NCBI GenBank assembly: GCA_964638865.1
Contig: CAZXBG010000022.1
Coordinates: 1 to 34,589 of the forward strand
Length of the DNA stretch: 34,589 nt
DNA from: UBA7236 sp964638865
GTDB taxonomy: Bacteria; Bacteroidota; Bacteroidia; Chitinophagales; BACL12
Direction of reading: 5' to 3'
Made by a program: the position numbers and the translations under genes. The stretch's first letter is position 1, and each line of letters starts with the position of its first letter. The notes under the pieces were generated by a model, which was not told where the DNA came from, did no database searches, and worked only from the letters and a program-made list of their open reading frames with translations. This document shows, piece by piece, positions 23,401-30,642 of the stretch.

Positions 23401-23913
23401 TAATTCAGTTGCACGCCAAATAAATTGGGATCTTGAAATAGGATATGCAGTATAAAAAGGATAAAAAATAGCAGTCTCCGATGTTCCAATTGGATAATTG
23501 TTTAGTGAAATTGTATCATCGTACACAACAAAATATTCCCAATACGGAAATGTTGTATACGTTTGATCCTCCACATAAGAAAAAGTATCTGGTGAGGCAC
23601 CATTTGCGGTAAAAAAGGGATGTAATAACAAAGTACTGTCCAACTCGCCGGTATGTTCGTATAAATAATTATAGGTGAGATAATCCCATTCACCGCACTC
23701 CGGACTTTGAGCCGGGTTACATTTCAGGGTATATTTCATAATAATCTTTTCCACAGAAACATCAAGGCCTGGTAATTCGAACCATGCATCCTGCGGTGAA
23801 CCAAAGGTGAATGTTTGTACTTTTATAGTATCACCGGGATCAGCAAAAACACGCGTTGCAGTCAGGATAAAAAGGGACAGAGAAAAAATTATTTTTTTAA
23901 TGTTCGAAAACAT
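20488..23913 (-). CDS. T9SS cargo: PNGase F-like fold split by a LamG domain
   Basis: 1141 residues. Signal peptide 1-24 (ends VFADPG). Residues 30-90 match the start of peptide-N-glycosidase F (CGEWDY, Asp77 equivalent to a catalytic Asp). A large insert follows with a jelly-roll LamG/ConA-like lectin domain (about 285-500; SFWSQGD, WTHWAFTKN, GNMDEFAIWN). The PNGase F sequence then resumes at RFITPYGIG (613) and continues through GFGGTANCAEFC (718-729, catalytic Glu727) and TWVYDRANWCPG (763-774). A CARDB-like region, another small domain and a C-terminal T9SS type A sorting domain (NLYPNPTQNEI to the end) complete it. PNGase F removes N-glycans from glycoproteins. One catalytic Glu seems replaced by Gly (about 650), so activity is uncertain. 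Confidence 0.88.
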   Translation of the reverse strand: MFSNIKKIIFSLSLFILTATRVFADPGDTIKVQTFTFGSPQDAWFELPGLDVSVEKIIMKYTLKCNPAQSPECGEWDYLTYNYLYEHTGELDSTLLLHPFFTANGASPDTFSYVEDQTYTTFPYWEYFVVYDDTISLNNYPIGTSETAIFYPFYTAYPISRSQFIWRATELSAAGLLAGNITGMDFDIQSSGYTMQHLKIKMKNTASDAFTSNIFESGAASTVYDQNTTFTIGNGAVDFLTPFYWDGVSNILIEITYQNNDFTGSSYLTGAQDAGFLSALTTSSYDKYIEFYNPDYADVIGNPLSDLSEQVTISFWSQGDAVYQPQNGTTFEAITSTGARVLNSHTPWSDANVYWDAGNVGGYDRIYKNSAPADYESNWTHWAFTKNTVSGSMKIYKNGILWHSGTGAVKLMEDIINLRLGKGNWGGSESYAGNMDEFAIWNVELDVTTINDYLYKDLDVLHPYNANLLLYYHFNDGDGLTEPDEVAENDLGLVGAVTRYNNAEQLFRNINSSNYRPAVSFQQGEFINHEDSLLIINNIPTDPITLIYFDPADPTVATDTVLVYPSDYYTYTYNADGTIADSTWVTATSTIYNEDLEYYSAPFEVINTIELGRFITPYGIGLDLGDGFTWTYDVSDYRPLLHDSVHLNAGNWQELLDMELLFIEGTPPRDPISVSNLWFGFYGYGLTPSFNDLTPVKEITIPNDALNSRVKIRVTGHGFGGTANCAEFCSREHNLSVDGSNVWSKEVWRDNCDLNPVYPQGGTWVYDRANWCPGAEVWTYDHELTQDVVPGGTYDFDYNAEAYTWNGAGSVPTYVTSVQLVTYGAPNFSLDAALEEIISPSDNDMHSRKNPVCTNPVIVIKNTGSTTLTSLDITFGIKDQIQTNYTWTGELAFMESEEVTLPNFGWTNAGTEFIVTISNPNGGSDEYGFNNSIISKMAIPPTYPADFYIETKTNTASHENDLFLYDHHGNTIFERTTFEDNTTYKDTLHLEEGCYELYLWDYGEDGLSWWANTDGGGYFRTRDMDGTFIKSFEADFGGLIYLQFTVGNYNDINDEFIMQDEVNLYPNPTQNEIFVDLDMAHLSNIDLSITDITGKIIHTEQHNRIQNETLRIDMSAQPSGIYMVLIRSGEGLITKQFVLDK

Positions 23914-23929
23914 GGTCGTAAGTTTGGTG

Positions 23930-23937
23930 CAAATATA
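23930..23937 (-). promoter_or_regulatory. -7 promoter box TATATTTG of T9SS protein gene
   Basis: Read leftward, TATATTTG is a perfect TAnnTTTG match ending 16 bases before the ATG at 23913. The leader would be about ten bases. The region 23914-23998 serves both this gene and the divergent LolD-like gene. Confidence 0.55.
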
Positions 23938-23998
23938 AGAAAGATGCTCGTTGAGGCGGTTTAGGCAACTGTCAAAATAGCATCACAATAACAAACCA

Positions 23999-24664
23999 AT
24001 GATAACAGCAAAGAATATACATAAGTCGTACGGGCCACTACAGGTGTTAAAAGGGGTGGATCTGCATATACAAAAGGGCGAACTGGTAAGCATAGTGGGA
24101 GCTTCCGGTGCCGGAAAAAGTACTTTATTACATATTATCGGCACTTTAGATAAACCGGATACAGGCGAGCTTTCCATCAACGATTCGGTGATCAATGGAT
24201 TAAATGACAAACAATTGGCAGCATTCCGGAACAAAAATATCGGGTTTGTTTTTCAATTTCACCATTTACTGCCTGAATTCACCGCTTTGGAAAATGTTTG
24301 TATTCCAGGCTATATCGCCAAAAGGAAAGAAAAAGAAGTGGAGCAAAAGGCCAAAGAATTTTTAGATTATCTCGGATTAAACGAGCGGCTTCAACATAAA
24401 CCCAATCAATTATCAGGTGGTGAACAACAACGTGTTGCCGTAGCACGTGCATTAATTAATCAGCCTCTTGTAATTCTTGCTGATGAACCTTCCGGAAATC
24501 TGGATACGCAAAATGCAAAAGAATTACATGAACTTTTTTTTAAGTTGAGAAAAGAATTTGACCAAACATTTATTATTGTTACACACAACGAAGAACTTGC
24601 CGATATGGCGGATCGGAAATTGGTGATGAAGGATGGAAGGATGATTAGCAAATTAGCAGATTAG
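23999..24664 (+). CDS. lolD: LolD-like ABC transporter ATP-binding protein
   Basis: 221 residues. Walker A GASGAGKST (34-42), Q-loop in FVFQFHHLLPEF, signature LSGGEQQRVAVARAL, Walker B VILADEPSGNLD and the switch His in IIVTHNEELAD are intact. The size and the DEPSGNLD version of Walker B place it in the LolD/MacB/FtsE group; LolD powers release of lipoproteins from the inner membrane with LolCE permeases. No permease is adjacent, so the exact transporter is an inference. Its last codons (ISKLAD) and its TAG are formed by the ATTAGC repeat, which suggests that the original 3' end was overwritten. Confidence 0.85.
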   Translation: MITAKNIHKSYGPLQVLKGVDLHIQKGELVSIVGASGAGKSTLLHIIGTLDKPDTGELSINDSVINGLNDKQLAAFRNKNIGFVFQFHHLLPEFTALENVCIPGYIAKRKEKEVEQKAKEFLDYLGLNERLQHKPNQLSGGEQQRVAVARALINQPLVILADEPSGNLDTQNAKELHELFFKLRKEFDQTFIIVTHNEELADMADRKLVMKDGRMISKLAD

Positions 24665-24678
24665 CAAAATAGCAGATG
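24643..24678. repeat. ATTAGCA-type repeat at lolD 3' end (left copy)
   Basis: Four successive units of the form (G/A)ATTAGCA or AATAGCAG, ending TAGCAGATG. The lolD stop codon is made from the third unit. A shorter inverted copy occurs at 25804-25833 on the other side of the orphan membrane-protein gene. Confidence 0.75.
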
Positions 24679-24771
24679 TGAGTCGAAGGTTTGGAACTTT
24701 TACTTTCAAGTGTAAATTGTTGTTGATCGAGTGGTTGATTTTTATTTAGAAATGAAAATTAAAGGTAAATC

Positions 24772-25752
24772 TTACATTTTTAGCAACTTAATCACATTAA
24801 TACCAATTATAGTAAAACCGCAAAATAATATTCCGACAAAAACGAGAATTAATGAAAACAATGGAGCCATATTCGCATATTCCAAACCTTCTATACCGGC
24901 GGCATCAGTAAAAAACATTTGTTTCTTTACTAACTGATAATTACCATTTTTTTCGGCAAATAAAAATTCATAAAAAGGAAAATGATCGTTTGAAATTTCC
25001 CCTCCTTCCACAGCTACGAAGATGTATTTGGTATTATCAATGGTGCTAAATTCCAACAAATCTCCATTTATCGATTGTTTGTCGCCGTACGAGTTTTTTA
25101 AATGCATAATAGAATACGTTTTAAACATTTGTTTTTCCAAATTACTTAAAACATTTGCATTTATTTTGTTAGCACTATCATTGTAAATACTTCGAAAGTC
25201 GAGATTTCTTTTATGGCCTCCTTCTTTATCTTCCAGCACCATAAGAGCTCTATCACTTTTACCATAATAGGGGTCATCGCGTCCATAAAGCGTATCACTG
25301 TATTGGTAATCACCTGAAAATATATACAATGGTTTTAAACCGATAGTATCTGCATTAGAAATATTGCAAAAGGTTAAGAGTTGTTCCGCATTTGAAATTT
25401 CTTTAAATACAGGTGGTCGTTTGTAGGTATATCCCCAGTATTTATAATTTTCATCAGTAGCAAAAATGGTAAATGCAATTTGTGCCAGTACAATAAATAG
25501 GAAAAAAATTCTTATTAATCCCGGAGCCCTCTGTTTTCGAAGTAATAAATAAAAACAAATTCCACCAATTATAGGAATAACGATAAAGATTCCGACCCAA
25601 TAAAAATTTGTAGAATAATGATATATAGTTTTATCAAAGTAAAGCCTGTTTAAAATCAAAAAAGGAAAAAGCAGACCATGCACTATCGTAAATCCGGCAG
25701 CAAATAACGAAATTATTTTGACTGATGCATAGAGTTTCTTTTTGAATTGCAT
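24772..25752 (-). CDS. Membrane protein of unknown function
   Basis: 326 residues. Hydrophobic segments at about 10-32, 48-70 and 79-97 near the N-terminus, then a long hydrophilic part (about 100-290), then a C-terminal segment (about 296-322) and a short basic end. The hydrophilic part, between the third and fourth segments, is probably extracytoplasmic. It includes YTYKRPPVFKEISNAEQLLTF, GRDDPYYGKSD and FVAVEGGEISNDHFPFYEF. The family is not recognised and no catalytic motif is evident. The gene lies alone on the minus strand between the inverted ATTAGC repeats. Confidence 0.75.
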   Translation of the reverse strand: MQFKKKLYASVKIISLFAAGFTIVHGLLFPFLILNRLYFDKTIYHYSTNFYWVGIFIVIPIIGGICFYLLLRKQRAPGLIRIFFLFIVLAQIAFTIFATDENYKYWGYTYKRPPVFKEISNAEQLLTFCNISNADTIGLKPLYIFSGDYQYSDTLYGRDDPYYGKSDRALMVLEDKEGGHKRNLDFRSIYNDSANKINANVLSNLEKQMFKTYSIMHLKNSYGDKQSINGDLLEFSTIDNTKYIFVAVEGGEISNDHFPFYEFLFAEKNGNYQLVKKQMFFTDAAGIEGLEYANMAPLFSLILVFVGILFCGFTIIGINVIKLLKM

Positions 25753-25803
25753 TGGAACCGGCTTGATGTTTAATTTTGAAAACGCTCCTCCCTCCTATTC
25801 TCC

Positions 25804-25833
25804 CATCTGCTAATTGGCTAATTTGCTAATTAC
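25804..25833. repeat. ATTAGC-type repeat, inverted copy (right)
   Basis: The reverse complement reads GGTAATTAGCAAATTAGC, then CAATTAGCAGATG. It matches 24643-24678 in inverse orientation with one unit fewer. The TAG stop of the leftward gene at 25826-26350 lies inside it. Confidence 0.75.
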
Positions 25834-26350
25834 CCGAATCCCCGGTAAAATAATCAAGTTTATGTTTAAACAACACATTAAAAGTAGTAAGACTTCCATA
25901 GATCCGGGTGATGTATTGTTGCATTTCCACCTTTTCGGCATCGGATAATTTGGGATGTGCATTTATTTTTTGTTCCATCACACGCAAGCGGTCGCGGAGC
26001 ATTACAATTTTGTGAAAAAAGGTTTCAATGGGAATTTCTTTCGATTGTAATTTTTTATCCGCCGGTTCTAAAATTAAATTACCACCATCGTATCTGTCGG
26101 CAATATGTATTATTTCCGTTACATCGCTCCACTCACGCAAAATTTTGATCAGTGCATCCTCTGCTTCTGAAAAACTCACGGGATATTCACTGTCGAGCGC
26201 TTCAATAATTTCCATGTCGGTATCTTTAAGCACACCTTTGATACCCTTACTGATAAAACAAATATCATATGCGCGTTTGTGTACAAACACCACAACCCCG
26301 ACACCATGATCAGGATGATTAACTCTTGAGCCTACACCTAAAACTTCCAT
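25826..26350 (-). CDS. Small conserved protein with DUF3553/CarD-like N-terminus
   Basis: 174 residues. The N-terminus MEVLGVGSRVNHPDHGVGVVVFVH has the beta-strand pattern seen in tudor-like DUF3553 and CarD-type modules, which bind proteins or nucleic acids. The rest is helical, with RDRLRVMEQKINAHPKLSDAEKVEMQQYITRIYGSLTTFN. No enzyme motif is seen. Start: ATG at 26350 gives a clean N-terminus; the longer frame to 26437 would read through the terminator hairpin at 26391-26421. The last two sense codons and the stop fall in the ATTAGC repeat. Function unknown. Confidence 0.78.
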   Translation of the reverse strand: MEVLGVGSRVNHPDHGVGVVVFVHKRAYDICFISKGIKGVLKDTDMEIIEALDSEYPVSFSEAEDALIKILREWSDVTEIIHIADRYDGGNLILEPADKKLQSKEIPIETFFHKIVMLRDRLRVMEQKINAHPKLSDAEKVEMQQYITRIYGSLTTFNVLFKHKLDYFTGDSGN

Positions 26351-26390
26351 ATTATAATTTTGACTGCAAGTTATATAGATTTTACAAGCA

Positions 26391-26421
26391 AAAAAAAGCC
26401 CGTCCACCGAAGGTGAACGGG
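26391..26421 (-). terminator. Intrinsic terminator for FG-GAP T9SS gene
   Basis: Read leftward: CCCGTTCACC, loop TTC, GGTGGACGGG (10-base arms with one mismatch), followed by GC and seven T. This is a strong hairpin plus U-tract directly after the stop of the gene at 26457-28226 and before the next gene's ATG at 26350. Confidence 0.85.
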
Positions 26422-26456
26422 TATAAGCGTTGAACACGACTTCAACACTTCACACA

Positions 26457-28226
26457 TTATAATTTTTCAAACCGGCAAACCTTTGGAGTTAAGTTGCCGA
26501 ATTTTACCGCAAAGATATATGAACCTTTTTGAAATTGTGTTATATCTAACGAATATGTTCTTGTTCCGGGGGTAACTATCTCTGTTTTCTCCAACTGTAT
26601 TTTCATATTCATGTCTATAATGGAATAGTGCATTTCCAATTCGCTGCTGATACTAAAATTAAAATTCATAACCCTGTCAACAGGATTTGGATAGGAACAA
26701 ACAAATCCTGTTATCACATCCATACAGGGCTGAGCGCATTTCAGCTCGCTATAACTTAAGTCCCCATTGGTTTTAGCGATCTTCAACCTATAATATTCTA
26801 TATCGCCGGCTGCATTGGTATCTGAATAACTGAAGTTCATAATGCCTCCTGTTGTTTCGCCTTCTGTTAACACAACAATGGAATTAAAGATTACACCGTC
26901 CATTGTTTTTTCTATATCGTAGGAGGCGGCCTTATTTTGAAGTGCGACATCCCAATCCATCCATATTTTACCATCCTCCCCGCAATAAATATTCAACTCC
27001 GGTAAGGTATTTATAATTGGCACATCAGTATGTAATAATAATTCTATTTGATTGCGTTCCGGATTTAATCCAACAAGGTCGTCGCTACCATTGCGATCAA
27101 AATCTTTTACAATCAATTCATTACTCAGTGCAACAAAATGTTGAGGCTCTGCAAAATTGAAATCTCCTTCCCCTATGGAAATATTTCTAAATACTTTAGT
27201 AATCTTCATTCCAGTTCCGTTGGAAGAAGCCGCTATATCAAATTTGCCATCCTGATCAAAATCTCCAAGCACTATACCCTGAGGAGAACCGGCTTCCATA
27301 AAAACGGGTTGTCCAAAACTAATGTTACCATTTTGAGAAAGGTTTGGCAGTATGGATATATCTCCGTTTGGCCAATTGGCGGTAACCACATCAGGTTTAA
27401 AATCGTTATCAATATCACCAATATCAAGGTTATTTACCGAACGCCCTGTATTTTGAAGAACAGCATCTGCAAAAATCAGTGTTTGCGATCCATAGGAAGT
27501 TAGATTTTTTACAACGGCAATACCGTTGTGCGTACTTGCAACAATATCTGCATTACCATCCCCATCTATATCTGCACATTTAAGGTCATGAATAATACCA
27601 TAAGCGGGTAACTGAATCATGGACTCTAATTTAATGGAAGATGCTTTATCGGAGCAACTATTTCTGTAAACAAGCAATTTGTCGCCACAAGCCGATATTA
27701 TGTCTGAAAACCCATCAGCATTCAAATCGCAAATAGATAACGCTCCCGTTACACCGGGTGAATCAAAAAACTGAGAGGAGGCAAAACTAATTTTTCCGGG
27801 GGAAGAAGTGTTTTGCAGCACTATAATAGAAGCATTTGCAGTATTTGAAATTACAATTTCCGGAAATCCATCACGATTCATATCGCCAATAGAAAACTCC
27901 CCTGAAGTTCCTTCTGTATAACTGAATTGAAAAGGACTTGAAAACGAAGTTTCTTCACTCGGTTTGGAGGAGGTAGAATTGAGGAAAATTTGCACAGTGT
28001 TGTTGTCATTAAAACACATAACAAGATCCATTTTCCCATCATTATCCATATCTGCGCTTTTTAGGCCTGATGGAGATAAACCTGAAATTGCTTTTAATCC
28101 GGAATCATGTAAAGCGCTTAAACTGAACTGTGCCTTAGTAGCTAAAGGGTTTATAAGGATTGCAACCAGCAACCACCACCCGAAGGCAGACTTTACAAAG
28201 TTTGTTGTGCGTAGAGTACTATTCAT
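26457..28226 (-). CDS. T9SS-exported FG-GAP/VCBS repeat protein
   Basis: 589 residues with a signal peptide ending PLATKAQ. At least seven FG-GAP/VCBS-type repeats each carry a calcium-binding Dx(D/N)xDG..D loop: DMDNDGKMD, DMNRDGFPE, DLNADGFSD, DIDGDGNAD, DIDNDFKPD, DFDQDGKFD and DFDRNGSDD. They should form a seven-bladed beta-propeller, as in integrin heads. A following beta region has VALQNKAASYDIEKT. The C-terminus (CSYPNPVDRVMNFNF onward) is a T9SS type A sorting domain, so the protein is probably exported across the outer membrane. Ligand unknown. The ATG at 28226 is chosen because it starts the basic N-terminus of the signal. Confidence 0.88.
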   Translation of the reverse strand: MNSTLRTTNFVKSAFGWWLLVAILINPLATKAQFSLSALHDSGLKAISGLSPSGLKSADMDNDGKMDLVMCFNDNNTVQIFLNSTSSKPSEETSFSSPFQFSYTEGTSGEFSIGDMNRDGFPEIVISNTANASIIVLQNTSSPGKISFASSQFFDSPGVTGALSICDLNADGFSDIISACGDKLLVYRNSCSDKASSIKLESMIQLPAYGIIHDLKCADIDGDGNADIVASTHNGIAVVKNLTSYGSQTLIFADAVLQNTGRSVNNLDIGDIDNDFKPDVVTANWPNGDISILPNLSQNGNISFGQPVFMEAGSPQGIVLGDFDQDGKFDIAASSNGTGMKITKVFRNISIGEGDFNFAEPQHFVALSNELIVKDFDRNGSDDLVGLNPERNQIELLLHTDVPIINTLPELNIYCGEDGKIWMDWDVALQNKAASYDIEKTMDGVIFNSIVVLTEGETTGGIMNFSYSDTNAAGDIEYYRLKIAKTNGDLSYSELKCAQPCMDVITGFVCSYPNPVDRVMNFNFSISSELEMHYSIIDMNMKIQLEKTEIVTPGTRTYSLDITQFQKGSYIFAVKFGNLTPKVCRFEKL

Positions 28227-28369
28227 GTTTCGTATGATATAAGGCAAAATTCATACTGCAAAAAATAAGCTCCAACAGATATTACACACAATTATTAAGT
28301 TTCTAAAAGCGACTGTAATAAATAAAATACACTTTTTACTTATTTTTACCAATTGATTACTAAGTTTCT

Positions 28370-29908
28370 ATGCATTATTCGGGCTCCTTATACGAATTGG
28401 TTTTATCGCTCACAAAAACTGAAAAACGCTATTTCAAGCTGTTTGCCCGTTTAAACAAGGAAGAAAGCAATCTTATCAGGATATTTGATGCAATTAGCAT
28501 TCAAAATCTTGCCACTGACAACGAGGTAAAAGAATATTTTACCAAACAACCTTTCGTTCGGCATTTTGATGTTTATAAGGTGCATTTGAAGGAAATTATT
28601 TTGAACAGTATGCGCAATTTCCATCAAAACCGGAGCAAACAAAATGTATTACAAAATAATCTGGAGGATGTTAGATTTTTTTTCATGAAGGGACTATTTA
28701 AACAATGCAACAAATTAATTAAAAGCGCAAAAAATCTTGCACAGGAAACCGGCAACTTTACAATACTTTTAGATCTATTGGAAGTAGAGGGAAAAATACC
28801 GGAGGGGAAAGAAACATATCAAAACACCAACATTAAATTACATAAACTATTTGAAGAGCAAAATTTCGCGTTAAATAATTTAATGTTAGAAATTCAAGTT
28901 GGATTCAAAATAACAACTGCCGATCTGCTTATTAAAAAATTTGAAACTAAAGAAAGTGAAATTGATTATTTTGAATTGGTTAAAACAGTTGAAGAGATAA
29001 ACAAATTTAAAACTGATGAATCACCAGCATTACAAAGAAAAGTTTATCAATCAAAAGCCGAATTTCACAGGGTATTACATCAATATACAGAGGCCAAAAA
29101 ATATATTGAACTTTTGATTGTCTCCTATGAAAGTTCATCAATAACCCTGCGGGAGAATGTCGAAAATTATATCAAAGCACTTGCGAATCGAATATCCCTT
29201 TGTATACAATTAAATCAATTTGAAGATGGTTTGCAGTGGAATGAGGCATTGAAAAATGTGCCTCTGTTGTTGGATAAAAAGCAAAAAAGAGACAACAAAT
29301 TATTGGCGCTTGTTGATGGATATTATATTCAGAATAAACTCAAGATATATCTCTTTTGCGGGGAAATGGAGAAAGTATTGCCATGTGTAGTGGAAACAGA
29401 ATTATTGTTATCACGAAAAAATTCTGCAATACCGGAGGAGATGCAAACGGAATTGATAACACTAAAAGTTTATTATTATTTTATGTTGCAGGATCTCCAA
29501 AAAATAGAAACTCTTTTAGAATTTAACAAGGTAACAATCACGAATATTAAAAACAGGGAGCAGGCGATCAACCTTGCCATGCTCCAATATTTACTGGCAT
29601 TAATAAAAGGAAACCCAAATGAACTTCGGAATACGTTTCGATCTCTTTATCACTTACTTTTAACAGGAAAGGGGTTTTCACAATTTGAACATATTTGTCT
29701 TGCATTTATAAGAAAATCCGGTTCAATTGAGTCCTCCTCCATCTCAAAACGCAAATTGGAAAATGTATTGTTAAAGGAATTGTATAAACTGGAGACCGGT
29801 CCATTTTGGGAAAACAGATCAATACGCTTCGACCTGATCTCGTGGCTGGAAGGCAGGCAAAAAGAGTTGCCGCTATTTCAAATATTGAAGGAAAAACATC
29901 CAATTTAA
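28370..29908 (+). CDS. Large helical protein of unknown function
   Basis: 512 residues, no signal peptide, almost entirely helical, with a repeated alternation of amphipathic helices suggesting TPR-like or HEAT-like packing. The N-terminus YELVLSLTKTEKRYFKLFARL, then KVHLKEIILNSMRNFHQ and GLFKQCNKLIKSAKNLA, is reminiscent of an uncharacterised family I associate with Bacteroidota, but I know no function. No catalytic motif is visible. It may be a scaffold. It is separated from the divergent FG-GAP gene by 143 bases of AT-rich sequence. The next rightward gene follows by about 70 bases. Confidence 0.78.
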   Translation: MHYSGSLYELVLSLTKTEKRYFKLFARLNKEESNLIRIFDAISIQNLATDNEVKEYFTKQPFVRHFDVYKVHLKEIILNSMRNFHQNRSKQNVLQNNLEDVRFFFMKGLFKQCNKLIKSAKNLAQETGNFTILLDLLEVEGKIPEGKETYQNTNIKLHKLFEEQNFALNNLMLEIQVGFKITTADLLIKKFETKESEIDYFELVKTVEEINKFKTDESPALQRKVYQSKAEFHRVLHQYTEAKKYIELLIVSYESSSITLRENVENYIKALANRISLCIQLNQFEDGLQWNEALKNVPLLLDKKQKRDNKLLALVDGYYIQNKLKIYLFCGEMEKVLPCVVETELLLSRKNSAIPEEMQTELITLKVYYYFMLQDLQKIETLLEFNKVTITNIKNREQAINLAMLQYLLALIKGNPNELRNTFRSLYHLLLTGKGFSQFEHICLAFIRKSGSIESSSISKRKLENVLLKELYKLETGPFWENRSIRFDLISWLEGRQKELPLFQILKEKHPI

Positions 29909-29943
29909 CAGCCCTGAAACAAAAAACTATTTTAGAAATACCT

Positions 29944-29951
29944 TAAATTTG
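29944..29951 (+). promoter_or_regulatory. -7 promoter box TAAATTTG
   Basis: A perfect TAnnTTTG match, 27 bases before the ATG at 29979. No obvious -33 element is present. It argues for the start at 29979 rather than the TTG within the box. Confidence 0.45.
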
Positions 29952-29978
29952 CACCCAACCTTACTGTTAAAAGAATTA

Positions 29979-30251
29979 ATGAGTACCAACGCCGAAGATA
30001 TCAGAGTTCAGGAATTTGCGCAACAGTGTATGAATGCACTCCGAAGAATAAAGGAAACCCTACCCACTACCTGGAAGGCGACCCTTGCTCCTTTTCAGTT
30101 GGAAATAAGAGAAACTGCGGCAACAAATAATTTGAGTGAAACCGGAGCCTTGGACCTTATACTTGACAGGCTTATGAAGGAGATTCCTCTAAGAGAAAAA
30201 CTTAAAACTTCTTACACATTTTATATGGCAGCTTACTGCACTATGTTATAA
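29979..30251 (+). CDS. Small helical protein of unknown function
   Basis: 90 residues, helical, with no signal peptide or membrane segment. It carries mixed charge (AQQCMNALRRIKETLPTTWK, LDLILDRLMKEIPLREKLKTS) and a hydrophobic end YTFYMAAYCTML. The family is not recognised. Its TAA shares the palindrome TTATAA at 30246-30251 with the stop of the convergent gene. It could be a short regulator or a structural protein; nothing in the sequence decides. Confidence 0.65.
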   Translation: MSTNAEDIRVQEFAQQCMNALRRIKETLPTTWKATLAPFQLEIRETAATNNLSETGALDLILDRLMKEIPLREKLKTSYTFYMAAYCTML

Positions 30252-30593
30252 ATATTTATACCAGCTGAATAATTTTCTTTTCTTCAAATACAGCAAATCT
30301 TTCTCATTGTGGTAGGCTTCTCTTTCAAAACAGATGTTTCGGTAAGCGATGTAATGGTTTCTGTATTTTAATCTGTTGATCAGATAATTTAACAGGTATA
30401 ATAAATAAAATGGGAAGATGGCCAATTCGAGTTGCTGCCGAAGGTGAATATGTTCGTGATTAATAAATATTTTATCGTTTAATAATGTTTTGTTATTTAT
30501 CAATATAAAAGGGAATAGAGTCATTCCATTCACATGTAACTTTTTAAGGATAATTTTTTGCCAATTGCGTATTCCATTTTCCAAACTTGTCAT
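30246..30593 (-). CDS. Short membrane protein with zincin-like HExxH motif
   Basis: 115 residues. The motif HEHIHLRQQLELAIFP (starting at about residue 46) is an HExxH, with FEREAYHNE about 40 residues later offering a candidate third ligand. Between them lies a hydrophobic stretch (LELAIFPFYLLYLLNYLIN). Such an arrangement resembles small integral membrane zinc proteases, but the protein is very short and has only one or two membrane segments. Activity is a hypothesis. It is convergent with and overlaps the upstream gene by six bases. A divergent promoter is not evident. Confidence 0.65.
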   Translation of the reverse strand: MTSLENGIRNWQKIILKKLHVNGMTLFPFILINNKTLLNDKIFINHEHIHLRQQLELAIFPFYLLYLLNYLINRLKYRNHYIAYRNICFEREAYHNEKDLLYLKKRKLFSWYKYL

Positions 30594-30642
30594 AACCGGA
30601 ATTGAATTAGTGGAGAAGAATAATTAATTAACGCTAAAATCA

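Noticed and set aside
23999..24664. Complete LolCDE transporter locus
   Set aside because: Only the ATPase is present, and no FtsX-like permease gene is nearby.
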